Source of the DNA: CAZRRV01 sp964602735
Lineage (GTDB): Bacteria > Bacillota > Clostridia > Oscillospirales > Acutalibacteraceae
Reading direction: 5' to 3'
Assembly: GCA_964602735.1 (NCBI GenBank)
Contig: CAZRRV010000009.1
Coordinates: 1-43,579 of the forward strand
DNA length: 43,579 bases
The position numbers were made by a program, and so were the translations under genes. Below are positions 18,363-26,017 of the stretch, piece after piece. The first letter of the stretch is position 1. The number at the start of each line of letters is the position of its first letter. The notes beneath the pieces are model-generated. The model ran no database searches and was not told the DNA's origin. It saw only the letters and a list, made by a program, of their open reading frames with translations.

Positions 18363-19125
18363 ATTCTATACTTATTTTATTAAACAGACCCAGCAGACTG
18401 TCGACAGTGGTGGCGGCTTTATCTTCACCGGATTTATCGAGTACCGCTTTCCCCCTGTCCATCATTATAAGTCGGTTGCCGTATTCCACGGCGTAGCGCA
18501 GATTGTGAGTTACCATTATCGCCGTAAGGTGTTTTTCCTTTATTATATCGTCGGTCAGCCGCATGGTTATTTCGGCGGTTTTCGGATCCAACGCGGCGGT
18601 GTGTTCGTCGAGCAGCAGCAAATCAACCGGGGTGGCGGTACTCATAAGCAACGAAAGCGCCTGCCTCTGCCCGCCCGACAGAGTCCCTACCGGGACATCC
18701 ATTTTATCTTCAAGCCCCAGCGACAACCCGCTTACCAGCTCACGGAACCGCTCGCTTTGCCGGCGGTTTACGGCGAAGGAAAACCGGTACGGCATACCTT
18801 TATTCGCGGCAAGTGACAGGTTTTCGAGTATCGTCATGTCCGGCACGGTTCCCGTCGCGGGATTCTGGAACACTCTGCCTATCCTCCGCGCCCGCTTATG
18901 CTCGGAGAGAGCGGTAATGTCGGCGCCGTCGAGCAGGACGCGGCCGGAATCGGGGAAAAGGGTGCCGCTTATCAGGTTAAGCATAGTGGTTTTTCCGGAA
19001 CCGTTCGAACCGACGACCGATACGAACTCCCCTTTTTTCACCGTGAGTGAAAAATCATCGAACACCGGGGTTTCGTTCACCGTGCCCGGGTTGAATGTTT
19101 TATCGATATTTTTAAGTTCGATCAT
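18352..19125 (-). CDS. ABC transporter ATP-binding protein (TrpX/YtrF-type import system)
   Basis: Energises the importer encoded with the next two genes. The 257-aa protein has Walker A GSNGSGKT (39-46), Q-loop FQNPATGT, signature LSGGQRQ (149-155), Walker B LLLLDEHTA (169-177) and the switch His in MVTHN. Its start overlaps the permease stop by 4 bp (ATGA). The last codons lie inside the large palindrome at 18271-18362. No substrate information is in the ATPase itself. Confidence 0.93.
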   Translation of the reverse strand: MIELKNIDKTFNPGTVNETPVFDDFSLTVKKGEFVSVVGSNGSGKTTMLNLISGTLFPDSGRVLLDGADITALSEHKRARRIGRVFQNPATGTVPDMTILENLSLAANKGMPYRFSFAVNRRQSERFRELVSGLSLGLEDKMDVPVGTLSGGQRQALSLLMSTATPVDLLLLDEHTAALDPKTAEITMRLTDDIIKEKHLTAIMVTHNLRYAVEYGNRLIMMDRGKAVLDKSGEDKAATTVDSLLGLFNKISIECGN

Positions 19126-20072
19126 TTCGGCGCCGCCTTCCCCCCGGTTTTCGCCCGATTTTTGAAAAGGCGTGACGTTTTTTCGTTGAAAATCAATATA
19201 AGCGTAAACATAACCGCGTTGAGCAGTTTCAGATAAATGCCGTTTGTATCGACCAGCACAAGATAATTAAGGCAAAGCGAATAAACAACCGATCCTAATA
19301 TCACGGCCGCGGTATCTTTGATTTTCAGCAGCCCCGAAAACACAGCGATCCCGATAATGACCGACGCGAGCGCCTGCACTACTTTACCGCTGCCGCAGGT
19401 ATTGTCGTACTGCATAAAAAGGTGAGAATACAGTGCGCCCGATACCGAAACAAATCCGTTCGCGAGCGCGATGCCGAGTATTTTATAAGCTCCGGGATCT
19501 TTGCCGAGTGAAACAACCAGCTGCTCGTTGCTGCCGGTCGCCCGCATCATATAGCCGAGTTTGGTTTTTAGGAACAGGTCGATTATAACCTTAACCGCCG
19601 CGACGAACAGCAGCAAAATCAGCAGTATGGCGGCGTCGCGCCCTTTCGGCCCGAATATGTTCGAAAGTCCGCCGTCGAAAATTCCTTTCAGGTTCTCGCT
19701 GCGGTAGGAAAAGATGGTAACGGTCATGCCGGTTCTGCTTATGAGCTTTGTAAGCGCGAGCGTTACCGAAAGCAGCGCCGTCATTACTATTATACCGGAA
19801 AGCAGCTTGGATATTCTGCATTTGACATGCAGTATCCCGGTAACGGCGCCCGCCGCGAAGCCCGCGAAAAAAGTAAGGAGTATGGAAAGCAGCGGAGGCA
19901 CTTTCAGCCTTAGCATCAGGATCGTACAGATTATCCCGCCGAGCGGAAATGTTCCGTCAACCGAAAGATCGGGAAAATCGAGTATCGAGTACGAAATGTA
20001 AACGCCGAGTGCAAGAACCGCGAAACACAGCCCCATCTGCAGGCCGTCGACCGTGGTAGCCAGAAAAAGCAT
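19122..20072 (-). CDS. ABC transporter permease (BPD_transp_2 / LivH-like)
   Basis: A 316-aa integral membrane protein with about eight or nine hydrophobic segments. The LDFPDLSVDGTFPLGG segment near the N-terminus is typical of permeases that partner PF04392 binding proteins. The whole transporter would have one permease gene forming a homodimer. It lies 29 nt after the lipoprotein gene and overlaps the ATPase gene. Confidence 0.92.
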   Translation of the reverse strand: MLFLATTVDGLQMGLCFAVLALGVYISYSILDFPDLSVDGTFPLGGIICTILMLRLKVPPLLSILLTFFAGFAAGAVTGILHVKCRISKLLSGIIVMTALLSVTLALTKLISRTGMTVTIFSYRSENLKGIFDGGLSNIFGPKGRDAAILLILLLFVAAVKVIIDLFLKTKLGYMMRATGSNEQLVVSLGKDPGAYKILGIALANGFVSVSGALYSHLFMQYDNTCGSGKVVQALASVIIGIAVFSGLLKIKDTAAVILGSVVYSLCLNYLVLVDTNGIYLKLLNAVMFTLILIFNEKTSRLFKNRAKTGGKAAPK

Positions 20073-20101
20073 CTGTTTCTTCCCTTAACGGTTCCGCGCC
20101 G

Positions 20102-21052
20102 CTACGCGACATCCGAAGCCGCGATATTTCCCGGTACTTTCAGCCCCATAGCCTCGCAGGCCTTGCTGTTATAATAGTTCGCGGGTTCGGTAATAACCGA
20201 CGGAGAAATATCATCGGCCTTTTTGCCTTTCAGAATATCCGCCGCGGCTTTGCCGGACAGTTTCCCGACCTCGATATAATCGATCGACGCACTCGCGACG
20301 CAGCCTTTTTTTACCTGTTCGATTTCCGATCCGAACACCGGGATTTTCTTTTCGTTCGTAATAGGCAGAATATTCGTATCGAGTTTGCCTACGATTGTGT
20401 TGTCGAGAAGATTTACGAAGCAGTCCGCCCCGCGGTCGATAAGCTCGTTCGTCTTCGCGTCGATAGTCGTAATATCCGCGACGGCGCTTTCGAGTATCTG
20501 CATCCCCTCGTATTTCTCGGCCGCTTTTTTAAGGCTTGCAATCATCGCGGGATCGCTCGATTCGTCGGTAGAATACAGCACCCCTATTTTGAGCGCCGTT
20601 TTCCCCATAAACCCGGTTACGACCTCAAGCTGTTTATCAAACTGCGGAATATCGGAAGACCCCGTTATGTTTTTGTAGTTCTGCATTACCGAAGCGTCGG
20701 TAACCGCGCAGTATACCACGGGAACGTCGGAATCCGCCGCCGCGTTCGCCGCGGCCACCGCTGAGGGCGTGGCGATTGCGATTATCACTTTCGCGCCTTT
20801 ATTCACAAGATTTTTCGCCTGCGTTTGCGATTGATTCGCGTCGAAATTGCTGTTCACATATTCAAATTCGTAATCCTCTGCGGCGATGCCGTTTTCTTCG
20901 AGCCCCTTCATTATGCCGTCGTAGCAGTTGTTAAGCGACTCATGCGAACCGAACTGAATAATTCCGATAACGGGTTTCGCCTTTTCGCCGCACCCCGCGA
21001 ACATAAAAGCCGCGAGGCAAAGGCAGAGCAACATCGATAAAATTTTTTTCAT
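20102..21052 (-). CDS. ABC transporter substrate-binding lipoprotein (PF04392, TrpX-like)
   Basis: Extracytoplasmic solute receptor, 316 aa, anchored by a lipid on C21: a hydrophobic signal peptide ends in FAGC. The mature part (VIGIIQFGSHESLNN..., NLVNKGAKVIIAIATPSA) is a periplasmic-binding fold of the PF04392 family, some members of which bind aromatic amino acids (streptococcal TrpX). The ligand here is unknown. ATG 21052 lies 9 nt after GAAAGG and is preferred to TTG 21061. GH43 is 58 nt upstream on the same strand, so a sugar-derived ligand cannot be excluded, although the family argues for an amino-acid-like one. Confidence 0.9.
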   Translation of the reverse strand: MKKILSMLLCLCLAAFMFAGCGEKAKPVIGIIQFGSHESLNNCYDGIMKGLEENGIAAEDYEFEYVNSNFDANQSQTQAKNLVNKGAKVIIAIATPSAVAAANAAADSDVPVVYCAVTDASVMQNYKNITGSSDIPQFDKQLEVVTGFMGKTALKIGVLYSTDESSDPAMIASLKKAAEKYEGMQILESAVADITTIDAKTNELIDRGADCFVNLLDNTIVGKLDTNILPITNEKKIPVFGSEIEQVKKGCVASASIDYIEVGKLSGKAAADILKGKKADDISPSVITEPANYYNSKACEAMGLKVPGNIAASDVA

Positions 21053-21110
21053 ACCAAACAACCTTTCATTATATAATCGCGCGGCGGGTCGGCGCCGCTT
21101 AAATCACACT

Positions 21111-22001
21111 TTAATGCGCGCCGGAGGATTCGTTAACTCCCGGCACAACGCCGCCTTCGGGCGACGGCACAAACCCGGCGGTATTCACGCATATTCTCCG
21201 CGGCTTCATATGACCCGGCGAATTATGGCAGTGATAAACGCATACGAGAGTGCCGTCTTTGGCGGTGAAAAAGCCCTGACCGCCTGTGCCGCGCAGTTCT
21301 CCGGCGCCGTGCAATATCGGCTTACCGTACTTGCGGAACGGGCCGAGCGGGCTTTCCGATACCGCGCAGCCCACACAGTAATCGGCGCTGCGCGTATGAT
21401 TGGCGGAATAGGTGAGATAATACAGACCGTTATGCTTAATCATCCACGGCGACTCGACAATATTGCCGTCTGCCGTTTCCCAGTCGAGTTCGGCTTTTAT
21501 AACACAGATATCGTAATCCGTATCAATCGAAAGCAGATCATCGGCCATTTTTGCGACATATATTAAATTCCCGCCGTGCAGCCGTACATAATAAAGATAT
21601 ACCGTGCCGTCGTCATCCTCGAACAGATGACCGTCGATAGAAGGCTCTTCCCGCAGCCATTGCTTTCCCGGCTGAACGAAAGGACCCTCCGGGCTTTCCG
21701 ACACCGCCGCGGCTATATGCTCATCCGCAGTGTATATCATATAATATTTGCCGCCGTGATACGAAACATCGGGCGACCAGAACCAGCGCTCTCCCGTAAC
21801 ATCCCGTGAATTGAGACAAAGTCCGAGCTTTTTCCAGTGTTTCAGATCGTTTGACGAATATGCGAATATCCCGTCGCTGCCGTCTTCCTGCCGGGTGTAA
21901 AAAGATCGGGAACCGGCAAACTCGTCGGAATTTTCGGATGTGCAATATAAATAATATGTATCTCCGGCGAGAATAACACAGGGATCGGCACCCGCAAACA
22001 T
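21111..22001 (-). CDS. GH43 family glycosidase (start uncertain, possibly 5'-damaged)
   Basis: Predicted inverting five-blade beta-propeller glycosidase of the arabinofuranosidase/xylosidase clan, 296 aa as annotated. The three acidic residues are visible: D6 (GADPCVIL, general base), D123 (PSIDGHLFEDDDG, pKa modulator) and E183 (IVESPWMIKHNG, general acid). No signal peptide is seen, so it is cytoplasmic if the start is right. Oddly, the catalytic base is residue 6, ATG 22001 has no clear SD, and the frame is open upstream for 25 codons (reading ...DFENP before the Met) with no ATG, GTG or TTG until a stop just after the -10 element. A one-base error or mutation near the 5' end is possible. 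Confidence 0.82.
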   Translation of the reverse strand: MFAGADPCVILAGDTYYLYCTSENSDEFAGSRSFYTRQEDGSDGIFAYSSNDLKHWKKLGLCLNSRDVTGERWFWSPDVSYHGGKYYMIYTADEHIAAAVSESPEGPFVQPGKQWLREEPSIDGHLFEDDDGTVYLYYVRLHGGNLIYVAKMADDLLSIDTDYDICVIKAELDWETADGNIVESPWMIKHNGLYYLTYSANHTRSADYCVGCAVSESPLGPFRKYGKPILHGAGELRGTGGQGFFTAKDGTLVCVYHCHNSPGHMKPRRICVNTAGFVPSPEGGVVPGVNESSGAH

Positions 22002-22078
22002 CGGATTCTCAAAATCGTTTTCGATTTTCCGCGCCTTCTTTCGGCAAAAGATACGGCAACCTTCGCGGTCACGGCTTA

Positions 22079-22107
22079 ATTATATACCCGCGCGCCTCGA
22101 TTGTCAA
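22079..22107 (-). promoter_or_regulatory. Consensus sigma-A promoter for GH43
   Basis: Minus-strand TTGACA (22107-22102), 17-bp spacer, TATAAT (22084-22079). A perfect match in the short gap after trmD. It may also serve the ABC genes downstream of GH43. Confidence 0.9.
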
Positions 22108-22116
22108 TTCCCGCGC

Positions 22117-22815
22117 TTAACGCGACACGGTGCCGCTTTCCCCGCCGTTCAGCAATTCGGGCCGCATACGGCGGGTTATTTCGATCGACTGACGCTCTCT
22201 CCACTCGCGAACCTTTTCGTGGTCGCCGCAGAGCAGCACTTCCGGAACCTGCCTGCCGCGCCATACCTCGGGCCTTGTATACTGCGGATATTCCAAAAGC
22301 CCGTTATACAGACTTTCGTTTTCAAAGCACTCCGGATCGGAAAGGACGCCTTCAACCATCCGGCAAACCGCATCGATAAGTATCAGCGCCGGCAGTTCGC
22401 CGCCGGTGACGACATAGTCGCCCACCGAAATCTCCTCGTCGACTATCTCGTCGATAAGGCGGCGGTCAACCCCCTCGTAATGCCCGCAGATAACCGTAAT
22501 TCTCGGCAGTTCCGCAAGTTCCCTCGCTTTTTGCTGGGTAAGGATTCTCCCCTGCGGAGACATATAAACGGTACGGGTCTGCCCGTCTCCGACAACCGCC
22601 CGGTAACAATCGTATATCGGCTGGGCGGAAAGCACCATTCCCCTGCCCCCGCCGTACGGATAATCATCGACCCTGCCGTGTCTGTTCTCGGTGTAATCGC
22701 GGAAATTTACGCAGTTTATCCCGATTATTCCTTTTTTTCTCGCCCTGCCGATAATGCTTTCGGAAAGCACGGCCTCGCACATTTCGGGAAAAAGCGTAAG
22801 CAAATCAATCTTCAT
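22117..22815 (-). CDS. trmD: tRNA (guanine-37 N1)-methyltransferase TrmD
   Basis: SPOUT methyltransferase making m1G37, which prevents +1 frameshifting. The 232-aa protein starts MKIDLLTLFPEM and has YPYGGGRGMVL, the knot segments VICGHYEGVDRR and SVGDYVVTGGELPAL, and a C-terminal RPEVWRGRQVPEVLLCGDH. It overlaps rimM by 11 bp and is the last gene of the block. rplS, often next, is absent here. Confidence 0.97.
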   Translation of the reverse strand: MKIDLLTLFPEMCEAVLSESIIGRARKKGIIGINCVNFRDYTENRHGRVDDYPYGGGRGMVLSAQPIYDCYRAVVGDGQTRTVYMSPQGRILTQQKARELAELPRITVICGHYEGVDRRLIDEIVDEEISVGDYVVTGGELPALILIDAVCRMVEGVLSDPECFENESLYNGLLEYPQYTRPEVWRGRQVPEVLLCGDHEKVREWRERQSIEITRRMRPELLNGGESGTVSR

Positions 22816-23317
22816 CGTCGAAAATTCCTTTCGGCGGGTCGATTACCACCCGTCCGCTCTCGGGCGCGACCGATATTACAACGCCTTCCGCGGCGGGAAC
22901 GAGGTATTCGGCGCCGCCTCTCCGTATATGCCACACATCGTTTGCGCCGGTGGGCGAAACGGCGCATATTCTGCCCAGATACTCTCCGCCGGGCGTATAC
23001 GCGCCGCAATCCAGCAAATCTTCGATAAAATACCTGCCGTCCGGCAGTTTCGCGTCGAGCCGGTTTATGTAGATCGACTTTCCGGCAAGCGCTTTCGCCT
23101 CGTCCGCCGTAGTAACGGCCGGCGAAAGAACCAGAACGATGTTTTTATGCACCCGCGCCCTGCCGACCGGAAGCGGGGTGCCGCCGGAACCGTCGAGATA
23201 AAACATCTTAAAGCCGGTTAAAAAGCCGGGGCTGTCGCAGTACGGCAGAACGCGCATTTCACCGCGAACCCCGTGAATGCCGACAATCTTCCCCGCCTCG
23301 ATAAAAGGTTTCTGCAA
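22805..23317 (-). CDS. rimM: Ribosome maturation factor RimM
   Basis: Assists 30S head assembly near S19. The 170-aa protein has the RimM N-domain signature AGKIVGIHGVRGEMRVLPY and a PRC-barrel C-domain ending in DPPKGIFD. The frame opens at GTG 23326, but that codon lies inside the SD AAGGTGAT; TTG 23317, 8 nt after AAGG, is the better start. A terminator lies in the 59-nt gap after khpA, so expression may be lower than that of the upstream genes. Confidence 0.94.
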   Translation of the reverse strand: MQKPFIEAGKIVGIHGVRGEMRVLPYCDSPGFLTGFKMFYLDGSGGTPLPVGRARVHKNIVLVLSPAVTTADEAKALAGKSIYINRLDAKLPDGRYFIEDLLDCGAYTPGGEYLGRICAVSPTGANDVWHIRRGGAEYLVPAAEGVVISVAPESGRVVIDPPKGIFDDED

Positions 23318-23330
23318 CTGTATCACCTTA

Positions 23331-23367
23331 AAACGAATAAAAGCCCCTCCGTACCGGCGGAGGGGCT
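23331..23367 (-). terminator. Internal terminator/attenuator between khpA and rimM
   Basis: Read on the minus strand, a 10-bp perfect stem AGCCCCTCCG/CGGAGGGGCT with a 6-nt loop is followed by TTTATTCGTTTT. It ends just before the rimM SD, which suggests partial read-through. Confidence 0.8.
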
Positions 23368-23376
23368 AATTTACGG

Positions 23377-23610
23377 TCAATCGATTTCAACCATAACCCT
23401 CTGGTTTTTACGATTTGCCGCGGTACGCATTACCACACGGATAGCCTTGGCAATCCTGCCCTGTTTGCCGATAACACGACCCATGTCGTCTTCCGCTACA
23501 TGCAGATGGTATACGATTGTGCCTTCCTCGTTCGGCTCGTCTACCGTAATGGCAATCTGCTCCGGGTCGTCAACCAAACTGGCAACGATGGTTCTTAATA
23601 GTTCGGTCAT
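23377..23610 (-). CDS. khpA: KH-domain RNA-binding protein KhpA
   Basis: Small single KH domain protein (77 aa) that binds RNA, often with KhpB/EloR, in Gram-positive bacteria. The KH signature is VIGKQGRIAKAIRVVMRTAA. The frame opens at 23637, but ATG 23610 is 8 nt after AGGAGG and starts at the normal MTELLRTIV. Its place directly after rpsP is conserved in Firmicutes. Confidence 0.95.
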   Translation of the reverse strand: MTELLRTIVASLVDDPEQIAITVDEPNEEGTIVYHLHVAEDDMGRVIGKQGRIAKAIRVVMRTAANRKNQRVMVEID

Positions 23611-23703
23611 TATGATTTCCTCCTTTTTACACATCACGACCTGAAACCGTCACCGCGGGAAAGCGAAGCCGGGCTTCGCGTAATCGGCGCCCGCGACGCC
23701 GGC

Positions 23704-23946
23704 CTAAAGTACCCCGCGCTTTTTAAGCAATGCCCGTACGGTGTCGGTAGGCTGAGCGCCGTCGGCAATCCACTTCCGCGCTTTATCGTCTTCCAGTTTC
23801 AGCTCGGCCGGATCTTTCATCGGATTATAGGAACCGATTTCTTCGATGAAACGACCGTCGCGCGGGTAGCGGGCGTCGGCTACCACGATACGGTAAAAGG
23901 GCGATTTCTTCGCGCCCATTCTGCGCAGGCGAATCTTTACTGCCAT
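23704..23946 (-). CDS. rpsP: 30S ribosomal protein S16
   Basis: Standard 80-aa S16: starts MAVKIRLRRMGAKKSPFYR and contains GRFIEEIGSYNP. ATG 23946 is 7 nt after GGAGG and is preferred over the longer frame from 23979. It lies between ffh and khpA. Confidence 0.98.
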   Translation of the reverse strand: MAVKIRLRRMGAKKSPFYRIVVADARYPRDGRFIEEIGSYNPMKDPAELKLEDDKARKWIADGAQPTDTVRALLKKRGVL

Positions 23947-24039
23947 ATTAACACCTCCGTTTCGCCGATTTGCGTTCACGCCGGTACGCGTGAACTCTAT
24001 ATCGAAAGGCGCCGCGATCGCAACGCCGTTTCGCGCGTT

Positions 24040-25380
24040 TTAATTTCCGAATCCCGGCGGAACGCTCATTCCGCGGAACCGCTTCCTCATGGATTTCCCG
24101 TTCAGCTGCTTAAACATTTTCTTCATCTGGTTGTATTGATTCATCAGCCGGTTCACCTGTTCGACCGTTGTGCCGGATCCCGCCGCTATGCGCTTTCTGC
24201 GCGACGCGTTAAGCAAATCGGGCTTCTCTCTCTCCCGTGCGGTCATCGACCTTATGATTGCCTCCGTGCGCGTGAACTCCCGCTCGTCGATATCCGTGTC
24301 TTTTAGCCGGGCGCCCATACCCGGGAGCATCGACAGCAGCTGTTTTACCGACCCCATCTTTTTAATCTGCGAGAACTGCGCCAGAAGATCGTTAAGGTCG
24401 AACTTGTTCTCCATCAGGCGTTCGGCGGTTTTCTGCGCCTCTTTTTCATCGAGTTCGTTTTCCGCCTTTTCGATAAGCGAAAGAATATCGCCCATATCGA
24501 GAATACGGGAAGCCATACGGTCGGGATGAAATTCGTCTAAATCGTCTAATTTTTCGCCGACGCCCACAAATTTTATCGGTTTGCCCGTAACCGCCTTGAC
24601 CGAAAGCGCGGCGCCGCCCCTCGTATCGCCGTCGAGTTTTGTGAGAATAATACCGTCAATCGACAGCCGGTTGTTAAAACTCTCGGCTATGTTAACCGCG
24701 TCCTGCCCCGTCATCGAATCGATGACAAGCAGTTTCTCGGTAACATTCACGGTATCGCAGATACGCTGCAACTCGCCCATCAGTTCGTCGTCGATATGAA
24801 GACGACCGGCGGTATCGAGAATTACGAAATCGTTACCGTGATCTTTCGCGAAAGCCACCGCTTCTTTCGCCGTGCGCTCGGGCTTCTGAGTGCCTTTCTC
24901 AAACACCGGGACGGCTATTTTCCCGCCGAGAATTTTAAGCTGTTCGATGGCGGCGGGGCGGTAGACATCACAGCCCACCAGCAACGGACGGTGATTTTGC
25001 GATTTCAGCCGTTTTGCGAGTTTCGCCGCGTGGGTGGTTTTCCCGGAACCCTGCAGCCCGCAGAGCATAATCACCGTGGGGATCTGCGGCGCGGTGCGAA
25101 TCCTGGCGGTCTCGCCCCCCATAAGATCGGTAAGTTCGTCGCGGACGATTTTTATCACCGTCTGAGTCGGCGTAAGGCTTTCCATCACCTTTTCGCCGAT
25201 GCTTTTTTCGATTACGCGATTCGTAAAATCTTTCGCCACTTTGTAGTTCACGTCGGCGTCGAGCAGCGCCAGACGGACATCGCGCATCGCGTCTTTTAGA
25301 TCGCCTTCGCTCAGTTTGCCGTGATTGCGCATTTTGCGGAAAGCGCGGGAAAGCTTTTCGGTAAGTCCCTCAAACGGCAA
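24040..25380 (-). CDS. ffh: Signal recognition particle protein Ffh
   Basis: SRP54 GTPase that binds signal sequences and the 4.5S/6S RNA (its RNA is at 29550). The 446-aa protein has an N domain, a G domain with P-loop GLQGSGKTT, DTAGR and TKLDGDTRGG, and a methionine-rich C-terminal M domain with MLPGMGA and the RNA-binding KRIAAGSGT segment. The start is TTG, 2 nt past the ylxM stop, so translation is probably coupled. Confidence 0.97.
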   Translation of the reverse strand: MPFEGLTEKLSRAFRKMRNHGKLSEGDLKDAMRDVRLALLDADVNYKVAKDFTNRVIEKSIGEKVMESLTPTQTVIKIVRDELTDLMGGETARIRTAPQIPTVIMLCGLQGSGKTTHAAKLAKRLKSQNHRPLLVGCDVYRPAAIEQLKILGGKIAVPVFEKGTQKPERTAKEAVAFAKDHGNDFVILDTAGRLHIDDELMGELQRICDTVNVTEKLLVIDSMTGQDAVNIAESFNNRLSIDGIILTKLDGDTRGGAALSVKAVTGKPIKFVGVGEKLDDLDEFHPDRMASRILDMGDILSLIEKAENELDEKEAQKTAERLMENKFDLNDLLAQFSQIKKMGSVKQLLSMLPGMGARLKDTDIDEREFTRTEAIIRSMTAREREKPDLLNASRRKRIAAGSGTTVEQVNRLMNQYNQMKKMFKQLNGKSMRKRFRGMSVPPGFGN

Positions 25381-25382
25381 AT

Positions 25383-25691
25383 CTAATCATCCCACTCGCA
25401 GAAAAAATTATCAAGGCACCGGCGCACGTCGGCGTATTTTTTTTCATTCATCAGATAGCGGAGTATTTCGATTTTGCGGCGCAACCGCATTTTATTCTCG
25501 CAATCGTACAGTTTGCCGACCGCCTGCTTTTTGGCGTCTTGCACGCCCTGGCGGGTGATGTTTTCGATCTTCGCTATCTCGGCAAGGGAAAGATCGGCGT
25601 TGTAATACATATCGACTATACGGCGCTGTTTGTCGGTAAGAAGTCCGCCGTAACATTCGAGAAGATAAGAAATTGCGAGATCTTTGCCCAA
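25383..25691 (-). CDS. ylxM: YlxM/p13-family helix-turn-helix protein
   Basis: UPF0122 family, 102 aa, usually encoded just before ffh and linked to SRP function. A sigma-70 region-4-like HTH is visible (LLTDKQRRIVDMYYNADLSL, then EIAKIENITRQGVQDAKKQA). TTG 25691 lies 8 nt after AGGGGAGGG and yields the normal N-terminus (GKDLAISYLLECYG); the longer frame from 25721 lacks such support. Confidence 0.9.
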   Translation of the reverse strand: MGKDLAISYLLECYGGLLTDKQRRIVDMYYNADLSLAEIAKIENITRQGVQDAKKQAVGKLYDCENKMRLRRKIEILRYLMNEKKYADVRRCLDNFFCEWDD

Positions 25692-25738
25692 CGGGCGTGC
25701 CCTCCCCTGCCTGTAAAGCATATTTACATTACACTGTT

Positions 25739-25766
25739 ATAATACCACGGCTCTGCCGAATGTCAA
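25739..25766 (-). promoter_or_regulatory. Promoter for the ylxM-ffh-rpsP-khpA-rimM-trmD block
   Basis: Minus-strand TTGACA (25766-25761), 16-bp spacer, TATTAT (25744-25739) with an upstream TG (extended -10). It lies about 50 bp before ylxM. The rest of 25767-26017, up to the divergent pcrA, shows no gene. Confidence 0.8.
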
Positions 25767-26017
25767 GAGGAAATTATCTCGGATTATGTGAATTTATTGT
25801 GAACATTCCGCCGGAGGCCGATGTTCCGCGGGATTGCTTATTGCTTTTGCCGCCGCTTTGCGGTAAAATATATGCGGGAATTTTTACGGCAACTCCCGGC
25901 ACAACAGCTCCGCCGCATCGCATAAACGGGCGGTTCCCGCCGCGCACAGGAAACCGGCGGGCGTTTGTTCGCCCTGCGGCGCGAGAGCAAATTCATACAG
26001 GAACGGAAGCACGCGGA

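Noticed and set aside
21068..21073. TATAAT just before the ABC lipoprotein gene as a promoter
   Set aside because: It directly abuts the SD, so a transcript from it would lack the ribosome-binding site, and no -35 is evident.
25673..26017. N-terminal extension of the PcrA frame
   Set aside because: It overlaps the ylxM 5' end and promoter region. The residues are unlike PcrA, and GTG 26018 has a good SD and matches the family N-terminus.
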